Part shown: positions 1-10,100 of the stretch, piece after piece | Layout of the letters: each line of letters starts with the position of its first letter | Numbering within the stretch: the first letter of the stretch is position 1 | Origin: Chloracidobacterium sp. CP2_5A | Lineage (GTDB): Bacteria; Acidobacteriota; Blastocatellia; Chloracidobacteriales; Chloracidobacteriaceae | Assembly (NCBI GenBank): GCA_002254845.1 | Contig: NKPT01000007.1 | Span: 1 to 64,000, forward strand | Direction of reading: 5' to 3' | DNA length: 64,000 nt | Translations under genes and position numbers: made by a program | Notes under the pieces: model-generated | What the model was told of the DNA's origin: nothing | Databases searched by the model: none | What the model saw: the letters and a program-made list of their open reading frames with translations, nothing else

Positions 1-2015
1 GCGGACAGGTAGCGCGTCGCGATGTGAATCTCGCCGCGCGCCGGCTTTTCGCCGCCAGCCTCAATGGCATGCAGGGCGTTGTCAATTAGATTGACCAAGC
101 ACCGCTTGATCTGCTCAGCGTCCAGCAGGATCGGCGGCAGATTGCCGTCTAGGCGCGTCGTCAGTCGCACGTCGCCAAGGCGGTCGGCGTAGAGCACCGC
201 CGCTCGCTCGACAATCTCATCGAGCGAGCCGGGGGCAAGTTGCGCATCCGGCAGCTTGGCGAAGCGCGAAAACTCATCCACCAGTCGCTGGAGCGTGATC
301 ACCTCGCCCAGAATGCTCGCGGCACACTCCTCGACCGTCGCTTGCAGGCGCGGCAGATGTCCGGCCTGACGCGCCACGTTACGCGCAATCCGCTCTGTGG
401 AAAGCTGAATTGGCGTGAGCGGGTTCTTAATTTCGTGCGCCATGCGCCGGGCAACTTCGCTCCACACGGCGCTGCGCTGCGCTTGCACCATCGGCGAAAT
501 GTCATCCAGCATGACGACCACGCCGGTCGCCCGCCCTTCAGTATCCACAAGCGCGGTTCCCGTCAGCGCCACCTGCAGCGACGGACGCTCCGACAAGCGG
601 ATTTCGGTCTCCAGCGTTGTCTGCCGCGCCCAGCGGGCGCGCCGCAAAAGCCGTTCGAAGTCGCCTCGATTGGCGGGCGGAACGCGCTTCAGAAAGTCGT
701 CCCCGACCGCGATGGACGCGCCCAGCATGTTGCAGGCGGCTGGGTTGACCGTTGTCACCCGGCCGTGCGCGTCAAGCGAGACAATGCCCGTGCACAGACT
801 GCCCAGAATGGTCTCAATGTAGCGGCGGCGCTCATCAAGCTGCGCGCGATTGGCCCGCACCTGCTGCGCCATCGCATTGAAGGAATCCACCAGCGTGGCC
901 AGCTCGTCATGAGCCTCGACTCGCACGACATAGTCGAGATTGCCCCGCGCCACAGCTTCTGTCGCTTCCGCCAGCGCCCGCAGCGGCACGACGACCACCC
1001 GCGCCGTCGTGACGGCGAACCACATCGCTCCAAACATCAGAAACAGGGTCACAAAGCCCAGAATGAGCAAGTAGTTGAGCTTGAGCGTCCGCGACTCGGC
1101 GATAAGCGTGGCGCGCTGGTTGGCGACGCGGGTCAGCTCCGCGATTTTCTGGTCGAGAATGGGCGGCATCGTTCGAATAACGACCAGCGCCCCGGCCTTG
1201 TCCTCGAGCGGGACGGCGGCGGCAATGAACGTGTTGAGGTCGCCTTCCAGGTGACTCGCGGGGAAAGGGTCGCTCGCGGCGCGCGAGCGCAGCTCGGCAA
1301 TGAACGACGGCGGCAGCGCTGACCAGTCGCCGAAGGCGGCCTGAATCCGCCCCTGCTCATCCGTCCACTGACCGGCTTCAATCCCAAGCGCCTGGGCTTC
1401 CTCGGCAAAGACTCGCTCGGCTGATCTCCGCTCCAGCCTCGGCGCGGCGGGCAAGCGCGCCGAAGCGGCTTGCCGCTCGCGCGCCGCCAAGCGCCGGCTG
1501 ACCGCCCGCCCGTCGTCGTGCAGCGAGCGCATTTCGCGCGTCAGGACTAACTGGCGTATGGCCACCGCCCCGTCGCGGTAGCGTTCCGCCGGAAGGTTGA
1601 ACCACTTGTCGAGGCTGCGATTCAAAAGCCCATAAGCGAAGAAAAACAGCATCAGTAGGGGCAACGCCGAAACGACCATTGAGGCCGTGACGAGGCGCGT
1701 CTGAAACGACGTCCCCAACGTCCGCTGCCGTCTTTCCTGCTGTAACTTGACAACGTTGCGGATGAGGAGCGCCAGCAGGATGACGAGGGCCAGAAAGTTC
1801 AGCGCCGACAGCGCGTAAAGCAGCAATGTCCCCGAAACATTGCGTGGCGACAGAATCGGGAGCACATTGAACGCCGCCTGCCCAGCCAGCGCCCCGCAAA
1901 GGGCGATGACCGCGACGCCGAGCAACAGCGTTCGCGCGCGTCGCAGACGATAAGCGCGCAGCGACCGCGCCGCCGCCTGTGGGTCAACAATGCTCGCCGG
2001 ACGCTCGGACGACAT
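1..2015 (-). CDS. NtrY-like sensor histidine kinase (3' end beyond window)
   Basis: The minus frame beginning with the ATG at 2015 is open to the left edge, so about 671 residues are visible and the C-terminus is missing. Near the N-terminus there are two hydrophobic segments (roughly residues 25-80 and 95-135), then an extracytoplasmic region, another membrane segment near residue 330, a HAMP-like linker, a PAS-like region, and the H-box with HEIKNPLTPIQLSTER (His encoded near 440). The N-box LVNLIDNALHAIE lies near 90-130. That order and the H-box wording are typical of NtrY-type kinases, which phosphorylate NtrC-class regulators. No partner regulator is visible, but one could lie left of the edge. 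It is divergent from thiL. The ligand is unknown. Confidence 0.9.
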   Translation of the reverse strand, partial: MSSERPASIVDPQAAARSLRAYRLRRARTLLLGVAVIALCGALAGQAAFNVLPILSPRNVSGTLLLYALSALNFLALVILLALLIRNVVKLQQERRQRTLGTSFQTRLVTASMVVSALPLLMLFFFAYGLLNRSLDKWFNLPAERYRDGAVAIRQLVLTREMRSLHDDGRAVSRRLAARERQAASARLPAAPRLERRSAERVFAEEAQALGIEAGQWTDEQGRIQAAFGDWSALPPSFIAELRSRAASDPFPASHLEGDLNTFIAAAVPLEDKAGALVVIRTMPPILDQKIAELTRVANQRATLIAESRTLKLNYLLILGFVTLFLMFGAMWFAVTTARVVVVPLRALAEATEAVARGNLDYVVRVEAHDELATLVDSFNAMAQQVRANRAQLDERRRYIETILGSLCTGIVSLDAHGRVTTVNPAACNMLGASIAVGDDFLKRVPPANRGDFERLLRRARWARQTTLETEIRLSERPSLQVALTGTALVDTEGRATGVVVMLDDISPMVQAQRSAVWSEVARRMAHEIKNPLTPIQLSTERIARNVARQAGHLPRLQATVEECAASILGEVITLQRLVDEFSRFAKLPDAQLAPGSLDEIVERAAVLYADRLGDVRLTTRLDGNLPPILLDAEQIKRCLVNLIDNALHAIEAGGEKPARGEIHIATRYLS

Positions 2016-2109
2016 GGGAAACCTGCCACACAGCGCGAGATGCCTTGTTGTAGCATAGTCCGCGCGGGATACCGACTTGTTCCCTACGCTAGACCCGGCG
2101 CGAAACGCC

Positions 2110-3096
2110 ATGCGCTCAGAACGGGACTTCATCCGCCGGCTTCAGCAAGCGGCGACCCGAAAGCGAGACGACATCCAGCTTGACCTTGGCGACGACGCCG
2201 CCATCGTGACGCCGCCGCCCGGACGCCACTTAGTCGTCATGAGCGACGCGCTGGTTGAGGACGTCCACTTTCGCCGGCGTTACGTCCCGGCGGAAGCTAT
2301 CGGGCACAAGGCGCTCGCGGCGAGCCTTAGCGATTGCGCGGCCATGGGCGCGACGCCGCGCTATTGCCTGGCTTCGCTGGCCATTCCGCCCGACGCTCAC
2401 GCGCTTGCCGAAAGGATTATCGCCGGACTCCTGGCGCTCGCCGACCGGACGCAAGTCGCGCTCGTCGGCGGCGACACGACCGCCAGCCCAGGGGGCTTGT
2501 TTATTGACGTGGCCCTCATCGGCGATATCGCTCCAGCTTGCGCCGTGACGCGCGCCGGCGCGCGACCTGACGACTTCGTGTTTGTAAGCGGAACGCTGGG
2601 GGCCGCCGCCGCCGCGCTGCGCGCCTTCGAGCGCAAGCTCCCGCCGGATCCGGCGGCGCAGGCGCGCTTTCTCTTCCCCGAGCCGCGGCTAAAGCTTGGG
2701 CAAGCCCTTGCCAAGCGCCAGCTTGCCTCCGCGATGATGGACATTAGCGATGGTCTTTCCACAGACATCGCCCGCTTATGCGAGGCGAGCCGGGTCGGGG
2801 CGGCGCTGGAAGCCGAGGCGATTCCGATCGCCCCGGCCGCGGCGGCCATCGCCGGAAGCCCCGAAGCGGCGCTGCATCTGGCGCTCGATGGCGGCGAAGA
2901 CTACGAGCTGCTGTTCACGGTCGCGCCCAAGCAGGTTCCAGCCGTGCTGGAACTGCGCGAGCAACTCGCCGGAGAGGGCGTTCAGCTCGCCTGTATCGGC
3001 CGCGTTACGGAAGGCGCAGCCGTGATGCTGCGTCTCGCCGGCGCAACGCGCCCGTTGCAGCCCGGCGGCTACGATCACTTTATGCGATCACCTTAA
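2110..3096 (+). CDS. thiL: Thiamine-monophosphate kinase
   Basis: ThiL phosphorylates thiamine monophosphate to the cofactor thiamine diphosphate in the cytoplasm. The protein shows the family landmarks: an N-terminal FIRRLQQ helix, the acidic DDAAIV segment, the metal/ATP-binding DALVEDVHF motif, a VGGDTT segment, and a C-terminal DGGEDYELLFTV block. An upstream in-frame TTG at 2077 would add 11 residues, but the ATG at 2110 places the conserved N-terminal helix at the start and gives 328 residues, normal for the family. The gene is divergent from the NtrY-like kinase and its end overlaps the convergent glycosyltransferase gene by 9 bases. Confidence 0.95.
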   Translation: MRSERDFIRRLQQAATRKRDDIQLDLGDDAAIVTPPPGRHLVVMSDALVEDVHFRRRYVPAEAIGHKALAASLSDCAAMGATPRYCLASLAIPPDAHALAERIIAGLLALADRTQVALVGGDTTASPGGLFIDVALIGDIAPACAVTRAGARPDDFVFVSGTLGAAAAALRAFERKLPPDPAAQARFLFPEPRLKLGQALAKRQLASAMMDISDGLSTDIARLCEASRVGAALEAEAIPIAPAAAAIAGSPEAALHLALDGGEDYELLFTVAPKQVPAVLELREQLAGEGVQLACIGRVTEGAAVMLRLAGATRPLQPGGYDHFMRSP

Positions 3097-3876
3097 CGCC
3101 GAAGGGGCCGGGCTCGCCATCGCCGACAACTCGGCGTAATCCCCCTGCCAGTCGCGCCAGCGCAACGCCGCCACATCCCAAAACGGTCTGATGGAACGCC
3201 AATTCAGGCCTACTTTCGAGCCTTCGGCGTGGTTCCACACGACCGGCACTTCCAGCACGCGCGCGCCGCGCTTGCGGGCGAGATAGAGGATTTCCACATC
3301 AAAGGCGAAGCCCATCACCCTTTGCGCCTCGAAGATGGGGGCAAAAGCCTCCCGCCGGAACGCCTTGAGACCGCACTGGGTGTCGGCGTAGCGCAGCCCG
3401 GTGAGCAGTCGAACAAAGCGGTTGAAGGCTCGTCCCGCCAGCTCGCGCAGGGGCGACTGATGGACGTTAATTTGAGAGTCAGGCAAATCGCGCGAGCTGA
3501 TGGCGGCGTCGCACTCGCCGCGCTGGATGGGCTCGAGCAGCTTTGGCATTTCGCTCAGCGGCGTCGAGAGGTCAGCGTCCGAAAACAGCGCGACCTCGCC
3601 GCGCGCTTTCAAGAAGCCATGCCGCACGCTGTAGCCCTTGCCCTGATTGCCGGGATTGGACAGCACCCGAAAGTCCATCCCGCCGCTTGCCAAGCGGGGA
3701 CACAAGTCGCGCAGGATCGCCGCGGTCGCGTCGGTTGAGCCGTCGTCCACCACGATGACCTCGACGCCGCCAGGAAAGCTCCGAAAGTAGGCGCCGACGC
3801 TCTCCAGCGTCGGCGCGATGCGTCCAGCTTCATTGTAAGCCGGAATGATCAGGCTCAAGTCGGGCGGCTGGTTCAT
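3088..3876 (-). CDS. Family 2 glycosyltransferase, dolichyl/polyprenyl-phosphate glucosyltransferase type
   Basis: The 262-residue protein is a GT-A glycosyltransferase. It starts with [14 protein letters not shown], has the nucleotide-binding [10 protein letters not shown] and the metal-binding [10 protein letters not shown], then the [15 protein letters not shown] stretch characteristic of the ALG5/DPM1-like branch that loads a hexose onto a polyprenyl phosphate. No C-terminal membrane anchor is seen. Its ATG overlaps the stop of the aldolase gene (ATGA arrangement), so the two are probably translationally coupled. The family relationship is clear; the sugar and acceptor are inferred. Confidence 0.88.
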   Translation of the reverse strand: MNQPPDLSLIIPAYNEAGRIAPTLESVGAYFRSFPGGVEVIVVDDGSTDATAAILRDLCPRLASGGMDFRVLSNPGNQGKGYSVRHGFLKARGEVALFSDADLSTPLSEMPKLLEPIQRGECDAAISSRDLPDSQINVHQSPLRELAGRAFNRFVRLLTGLRYADTQCGLKAFRREAFAPIFEAQRVMGFAFDVEILYLARKRGARVLEVPVVWNHAEGSKVGLNWRSIRPFWDVAALRWRDWQGDYAELSAMASPAPSALR

Positions 3877-4925
3877 GCGATGGTCACTTCCGGCGCGAGA
3901 TAGACATCCTGGATGAGGTTGAGCAGCTTGACGCCCTCCGCCAGCGGGCGCTGGAAGGCCTTGCGACCCGAAATTAGCCCCATCCCGCCAGCGCGCTTAT
4001 TGATGACGGCCGTGCGAACGGCCTCCGCAAAGTCGTTGTCCCCCGACGCGCCGCCGCTGTTAATCAAGCCGGCCCGCCCCATGTAGCAATTCGCCACCTG
4101 GTAGCGCGTCCACTCGATCGGGTGATCGGTCGCCAGCTCGGCATAGACCTTCTTGTGCGTCTTGCCAAACTTGAGCGCCTCGTATCCGCCATTATTTTCC
4201 GGCAGCTTTTGCTTGATGATGTCCGCCTGGAGCGTCACGCCAAGATGATTCGCCTGCCCCGTCAGGTCAGCCGCCAAGTGATAGTCTTTCTCCGGCGTCT
4301 TGAACGCCGAGTTGCGCGTGTAACACCACAAAATCGTCGCCATGCCCAGCTCATGCGCCGCCTGGAACGCTTCCGAGACTTCCTGAATCTGCCGCCCTGA
4401 CTCCGGCGAGCCGAAATAAATAGTCGCGCCCACCGCCACCGCGCCTAAGTTCCAGGCCTGCTCGATGCGCCCGAACATGACTTGGTCATACTTGTTCGGG
4501 TAGGAAAGGAACTCGTTGTGGTTGATTTTGACGATGAAGGGAATCTTGTGGGCGTACTTCCGCGCCGCGAAGCCAAGCGCTCCAAACGTCGTCGCCACAG
4601 CGTTGCAGCCGCCCTCGATGGCAAGCTTCACAATGTTCTCGCCGTCAAAGTAAATAGGGTTTGGCGCAAATGACGCGCCGGCGCTATGCTCAATGCCCTG
4701 ATCAACCGGCAGGATGGACATGTAGCCCGTCCCGGCCAGTCGGCCGTGACTTAGAAGTTGCTGTAAGCTGCGCAGCGTTTGGGGCGAGCGATCCGACAGG
4801 GCGAAAATCCGATCCACAAAGTCCGGGCCAGGCAAATGCAGCTGTTCCGCCGCAATCCCTTTGGCGCGATAGGTCAGCAGGGACTCGGCTTCATCGCCAA
4901 GCAGGCGTTCGATTTCGGCAATCAT
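3873..4925 (-). CDS. fbaB: Class I fructose-bisphosphate aldolase, FbaB/DhnA type
   Basis: It cleaves fructose 1,6-bisphosphate in glycolysis, or forms it in gluconeogenesis, by the Schiff-base mechanism. The 350-residue protein matches the bacterial FbaB group closely, especially [36 protein letters not shown] and [19 protein letters not shown] near the C-terminus. I chose the ATG at 4925 because a GGAGG lies 9-10 bases upstream; the frame is open further up, but that extension (to 4997) looks non-coding. It is followed with a 4-base overlap by the glycosyltransferase gene. Confidence 0.95.
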   Translation of the reverse strand: MIAEIERLLGDEAESLLTYRAKGIAAEQLHLPGPDFVDRIFALSDRSPQTLRSLQQLLSHGRLAGTGYMSILPVDQGIEHSAGASFAPNPIYFDGENIVKLAIEGGCNAVATTFGALGFAARKYAHKIPFIVKINHNEFLSYPNKYDQVMFGRIEQAWNLGAVAVGATIYFGSPESGRQIQEVSEAFQAAHELGMATILWCYTRNSAFKTPEKDYHLAADLTGQANHLGVTLQADIIKQKLPENNGGYEALKFGKTHKKVYAELATDHPIEWTRYQVANCYMGRAGLINSGGASGDNDFAEAVRTAVINKRAGGMGLISGRKAFQRPLAEGVKLLNLIQDVYLAPEVTIA

Positions 4926-5002
4926 GACAGAAAGACCTCCGGGCAAGAGTGATAAGCAAGGCAAGCGAAAAACTATAAGCTCAAGTTTGTACCACAAGTG
5001 CT

Positions 5003-5866
5003 ATGCTCACGCGCACGACCGACAAGCCAAGCGCCGAAGTCCTTCCTGAGGCTGGCGGCGGGCAGGGAAGTCCACAAACTAGCCATAACGACCTGACTAT
5101 GACCATGACAGACGCCACAACAACGAATCCCCCGGCGACAACCACGCCGCCAACTCCAGCGGCGATGCAGTCGCGGCCGGTTATCCTGCTCGTGGATGAC
5201 GACCCGACGATTCGCCTAACCGTAGGCGCCTACCTGAGCGGGCAGAACTTCACGGTTCTGGAAGCGGCTACCGCTCGCGAGGCGCTTGAAATGGTATCGC
5301 GGCAGCGCCCGCAGGCAATCATCCTCGATGTCGTTATGCCTGATCTGGACGGGCTGCAAACCTGCCTTCAGATACGCGAGTGCGGCGTGCAAGCGCCGAT
5401 CCTGTTTCTCTCGACGGATAGCCAACTGGAAACCCGCCTGCGCGGCTTCGCCTATGGCGGCGACGACTACCTCACCAAGCCGTTCAACATGCTGGAGCTT
5501 GGGGCGCGAATCCAGGCCATCCTGCGTCGGCATGCCTATGTGCCGGACATCGAGGAAATCCTGGTGCGCGGCGACCTCTCGATTGATGTCATTCGCCGGC
5601 GCGTGATTCGCAACGGCAAGCCCATTGACTTGACGCCGACGGAGTTTCGCATCCTGCTGACCATGGCGCGCCGCCCCGGACAAGTCTTCTCCCGCGACCG
5701 ACTGCTCGACGAGCTTCAGGATGAGGAAGGCTACCTGCGCAACGTTGACCCGCACATCGCGCGGCTGCGGGCGAAGATTGAGCCGACGCCGAGCCGACCA
5801 ATCTACGTGCAGACGGTTTGGGGAGAGGGCTACAAGTTCGAGTACCCCAAGCTCCACCAAAGCTGA
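5003..5866 (+). CDS. OmpR-family response regulator transcription factor
   Basis: A receiver domain (PVILLVDDDPTIRL, the phosphoacceptor Asp in IILDVVMPDLDG, the conserved Lys in YLTKPF) is followed by a winged-helix DNA-binding domain (LTPTEFRILLTMARRPGQVFSRDRL and the C-terminal VQTVWGEGYKFEYP). The receiver starts only near residue 58; the preceding stretch is Thr/Pro-rich. The start is uncertain: ATGs at 5003, 5099, 5105 and 5165 are in frame and none has a good Shine-Dalgarno. No cognate kinase is adjacent. The stop is only 19 bases before sbcD, so the regulator is probably co-transcribed with sbcDC. Confidence 0.92.
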   Translation: MLTRTTDKPSAEVLPEAGGGQGSPQTSHNDLTMTMTDATTTNPPATTTPPTPAAMQSRPVILLVDDDPTIRLTVGAYLSGQNFTVLEAATAREALEMVSRQRPQAIILDVVMPDLDGLQTCLQIRECGVQAPILFLSTDSQLETRLRGFAYGGDDYLTKPFNMLELGARIQAILRRHAYVPDIEEILVRGDLSIDVIRRRVIRNGKPIDLTPTEFRILLTMARRPGQVFSRDRLLDELQDEEGYLRNVDPHIARLRAKIEPTPSRPIYVQTVWGEGYKFEYPKLHQS

Positions 5867-5885
5867 AGCGCGGGCGAGCCGAGCC

Positions 5886-7133
5886 ATGCGCTTGCTTCAC
5901 ACGTCGGATTGGCACCTTGGCGCGACGTTAGGGGTCGTTTCACGCGACGCCGAGCATGAGCGCTTTTTGAAATGGCTGCTCGGCATCCTCGCCAGCGAGC
6001 GCGTGGACGCGCTGCTGATCGCCGGCGACATTTTTGACGCGGCGAGCCCGCCGGCGACGGCGCAGCGGCTCTACTATGACTTCCTAGCCCAGTGTCACGC
6101 CCAGTTGCCCAAGCTGGATGTGGTCATTATCGGCGGCAACCATGATTCAGCCGGGCGACTCGACGCGCCGGCCGACTTGCTCAACGCCTTCCGAGTCCGC
6201 GTCATTGGCGGCGTGCCGCGCCAGGCGAGCAAAAGCCTCGACCTCGATCGGCTGCTGGTTCCGCTGACCGACGCCAATGGCGAAACCGCCGCTTGGTGCG
6301 TCGCCATGCCCTTCATTCGCCCTTTCGACGTCAGCGCGTCAGAAAGCTTTATTCAGGGCGTGACGGCGCTCTACGCCGAATGCTTTGACGCTGCCGATAG
6401 AAAGCGCCAACCAGGGCAGGCGCTGGTTGCGATGGGTCACGCCTTCATGGTCGGTGGCGCGGTCTCCGACACCGAGCGGTCCATCCAGCGGGGCAACTTG
6501 GACGCGCTGCCAGTCGAGCTGTTTCGCGACGATGTCGCCTACGTCGCCCTTGGCCACCTGCACAAGGCCCAAGTCGTCGCTGGGCGCGAATGCATCCGCT
6601 ACAGCGGCTCGCCGCTGCCGCTTTCCCTGACTGAACGCAACTACCGGCATCAAGTCGTTGTGGTTGACCTTGACGGCGAGCGTATCGCTGGCGTTACGCC
6701 ACTGAGCGTCCCGCGCGCGCGTCATCTGCAACGCATCCCCGAACAGGGAGCCGCCTTGCTCCAAGACGCGCTGAACGCCCTTCGGCAGCTTCCCGACCAA
6801 GCGGATGATCAAAACCGGCTGCCGCCGCTCGTGGCAGTCCACGTGCAACTTAACCAGCCGCAGCCGACGCTGAAAGCGGACATTGACAGCGCGGCGGAGG
6901 GCAAATGGGCGGAAATCATCGCCATTCAGGCGACCTACCCGCAGCAGGACGGCGCCCCGCTCGCCGCCGCGCTCAATCAAAACTTGCCCGACAGACAGCC
7001 AAGCGACGTTTTTCGTCAATGCTATCAGGCAAAGTACGACGGCGAGCCGCCGCCGTCGCTCCAAAAAGCTTTCGCGACACTGCTTGAGCAAGTCCAGCAG
7101 GAGCCTCCGCCGGAAACCCTGCCGTCGCCATGA
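5886..7133 (+). CDS. sbcD: SbcCD nuclease subunit D
   Basis: This is the nuclease subunit of the SbcC-SbcD (Mre11-Rad50-like) complex that opens hairpins and processes DNA ends. The calcineurin-like phosphoesterase motifs are visible in order: LLHTSDWHLG, IAGDIFDAA, GGNHDSAGRL, MGHAFMVGG and ALGHLHKAQ. The ATG at 5886 begins exactly at the first motif; the longer open frame upstream overlaps the regulator gene and looks non-coding. At 415 residues it has the usual length. Its TGA overlaps the ATG of sbcC by four bases, the standard coupled arrangement. Confidence 0.95.
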   Translation: MRLLHTSDWHLGATLGVVSRDAEHERFLKWLLGILASERVDALLIAGDIFDAASPPATAQRLYYDFLAQCHAQLPKLDVVIIGGNHDSAGRLDAPADLLNAFRVRVIGGVPRQASKSLDLDRLLVPLTDANGETAAWCVAMPFIRPFDVSASESFIQGVTALYAECFDAADRKRQPGQALVAMGHAFMVGGAVSDTERSIQRGNLDALPVELFRDDVAYVALGHLHKAQVVAGRECIRYSGSPLPLSLTERNYRHQVVVVDLDGERIAGVTPLSVPRARHLQRIPEQGAALLQDALNALRQLPDQADDQNRLPPLVAVHVQLNQPQPTLKADIDSAAEGKWAEIIAIQATYPQQDGAPLAAALNQNLPDRQPSDVFRQCYQAKYDGEPPPSLQKAFATLLEQVQQEPPPETLPSP

Positions 7134-10100
7134 AAATCCTCGCCATTCGCGGCCGGAATCTGGCCTCGCTGACGAATTTCGATGTGCCGCTGGCGAGCGG
7201 CCCGCTCGGTCGATCCGGACTGTTCGCCATTACAGGGCCAACCGGGGCGGGCAAAAGCGCGCTTCTCGACGCGATGTGTCTAGCGCTGTACGGCCGCCTG
7301 CCGCGCGTCAAGGGCGAGCGCGGCGGCTACCGCGTTCTCGACGGCGCTGCGCAAGACGCCCTGACCATCACCGACGTACGCCATATTCTCCAGCGCGGCG
7401 CGGCGGAAGCCTCCGCCGAAGTGGATTTTATCGGTTGTGACGGCAAAAAGTGGCGGGCGAAGTGGAGCGTCAGCCGCGCCCGCAAGCAACCGACGGCCAA
7501 ACTCAAAGACGCGAAAACCGAGCTATTCGAGTTGCCGGATGTAACCCCTCGGACTCAGCCTGGGAGCGAAAGCACGCGCAAGCTTATTGTCGAGCAAGTC
7601 GGCTTGACCTACGAGCAGTTTTGCCGTTCGGTGTTGCTGGCGCAGGGCGAGTTTGCCGCGTTTCTCAAAGCCAATGCCGATGAACGGGCGCAAATCCTGG
7701 AAGCGTTGACCGACACGCAACTATACGCCCGGCTTTCCCAAGCCGCCCACCGGCGCGCGGACGAGAAAAAAAAAGCGCTCGCCGACCTGGAAGCCAAAGC
7801 CGGCGGTTTGCAGCCGCTTTCCGAAGCTGACCGCGCAGCGGTCGAGCGTGAGCAGAAAAACCTCGAACAGAAGCGCCGGCGCGCGAGAAGCGAGCGGGAC
7901 GCCCGCGAAGAGGCGCGGCGGTGGCATGCCCGCCGCGACGAGCTTGAGTCCGACTTACAGCAGGCGAAAGCGCTTTACGACGCGAACCTTCAGACGCGTC
8001 AGAACGCCGATGCCGAAGCCCGCCGCCTGGCGCGACTAGAACAAGCTGAGGGCTTGCGCTCGGTCTATGAAGGGTGCCGCAAGGCGCGCGAGGCTCAGGA
8101 CGAAGCTGACGAGCAGCGGAAGGAAGCCAAAGCGCGGCTTGCCGCGGCCGAAGCGGCGCTCGCGAAGGCGCAAGCGCAGGCGCAACAAGCCAACGAGCGG
8201 CGGCAGTCTGTGGAACGCGCGCGCGCCGCCAAACAGCCGGAGATCGAGGCGGCGCGCGCCCTTGATATTCGCATCGCGGAAGCCGCTAAACGGCGCTCGG
8301 AAGCCGAGCGTCGCCGCGACGAGTTAGCCCGTCAAGCGGATGAAGAACGGCGAAAACTGGAGGCGGCATCGCGTAAGAAGGTCGAAGTTGATGAAGAAAT
8401 CACGGGGATTGATCAGTGGCTCGCAGACAACGCGCATCTGAAAACGCTTGTTGAGTGGCGGAAGCTGTGGGAGCGCGAAATCCTAGCCTACGTTGAGGCC
8501 AACCAGGAAATCGCCCGTCTCTCCGACGAAGAGGCGCGGCTCCGCGACGCCATCAGCGCCCTTGCCAACAACCTTGAGCAAGCGCGGCAGTCCGCTCAAG
8601 ACCTAGACGCGCGACTTGCGACAGCCAAGTCGGCGCTGGAGTCTGCGGCGCGGACATTTGACGCGCTGCATGCGGCGCAATCGCCCCTCGCCCGACAGGA
8701 AGCCCGGCGTCAGCTTGACGAGCGGCGAAAGATGCTCGAAGCCCTCGCTCGCCTGCGCGAGGAAGCCGTCAACGCCGAGGCCGCCCGCGCCAACGCCGAA
8801 AAGGCGGTTTCCGATGCGCAGGACGACTGCGCCAACTTTGAACAACGGCGCGACGAGCTGCTGAGCAACCGCCCGGCGCTCGAAGCGGCGAAACAGGCGC
8901 GCGAACAGGAGCTGCGGTTGGCGCAGGCGACCGAAGAGCTGGCCGCGCGCCGTCCCGACTTGCTCTTTCCCGGAAAAGCTTGCCCGCTGTGCGGCTCGAC
9001 CGAGCACCCGGACGCCGCCAAGCCGGCGCCGCCAAGCGAAGTTGTGGCTCGCCTCACAGCCGAGCTGGCCGCCGCGCAGCGAGCGCTTGAAGCGCAAGAT
9101 AAGGAAGCGCAACAGCTCGCAAGGGCAATAGACGTCGCAAAGAACAACGCCCATAAGGCGCATGAGCTCCTGGTCAAGGCCGAAGACCAAAGGCGGGCTC
9201 AAAACGAGCAATGGGCAGCGCGGCGACCGTCCGACTTTCCGGCGTCGCCCCTCGAAGCTTCGGCGCAAGCGAAGCTCAACGAAGCTTTGGCGCGCCTTGC
9301 CGCTGACCAAGAGCAGCTTGCGAAAGCTGAAGAGGCTCATGACGCGGCGCGCGACAAACGCGACCAAGCCCAAAGCCTTGTCAATCAGCTTGTCGAGAAG
9401 GCGCAGCAGGCGCAGGGCGAGATCAGCCGTCTTGAACATCAGCAGCTCCGTCTGGAAACAAAGCAAGCGCAGCTTCGCGAAAAGCGCGAGCTGCGCGCAA
9501 CGCGTAGGGAGCAAGCGATTCGCGAGCTGGAGCCGTTTTTTTCGCGGCGCCCCGACTGGCGGGCGGAGTTGGACAAGGACGCCGGCGCTTTCCTCGAGGA
9601 AGCGCTGGCTTGGTCCAAGGCCTGGGAGGACACTGAGCAACGCAAGCAGTCAGCTCTTGAGCGCCACAACGACATCAGGCAAGAGCTGGCCAGACGGCAG
9701 GCAGCCAGCGAAAGCGCCAACACGTCCCTCGAGCAAGCCAAAGCCGACCTTGACGCCCGCGCCGCCGAGCTTGAGCGGCAACGCCAGGAGCGGGCCGCTC
9801 AGCTCGATGGAAAGCCGACGGAAGATGTCGCCAAGGAGCTGGAGGACGCCTTCAGGAAAGCGGCTCTCGAATCGGATCACGCGCGTCAAAAGCTCAGCGA
9901 AGCCGAGTGTCATAAGTCAGCCGCGGAGGCGTTCCGCCAGGCCGCTGAAGACCGCGGCGCCCAAGCCGCGGGGGAAATCGCCGCGGCGCGCGCGGCCCTT
10001 GACGCCGCCCTAGCCGCCGCCGGACTGGGCGCAGACGAGCTTGCCGAGCTGCTGTCCGTTTCGGTCGCTGACCGCGAACGACTCAAGGCGCGGATCAAGG

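Noticed and set aside
240-1322. 360-residue plus-strand open frame
   Set aside because: Antisense to the NtrY-like kinase, whose conserved H-box and N-box lie on the minus strand; composition is Arg/His-rich and typical of a shadow frame.
8603-9640. 345-residue minus-strand open frame inside sbcC
   Set aside because: Mirrors the Glu/Ala/Arg-rich coiled coil of SbcC; Leu/Arg-rich product without motifs.
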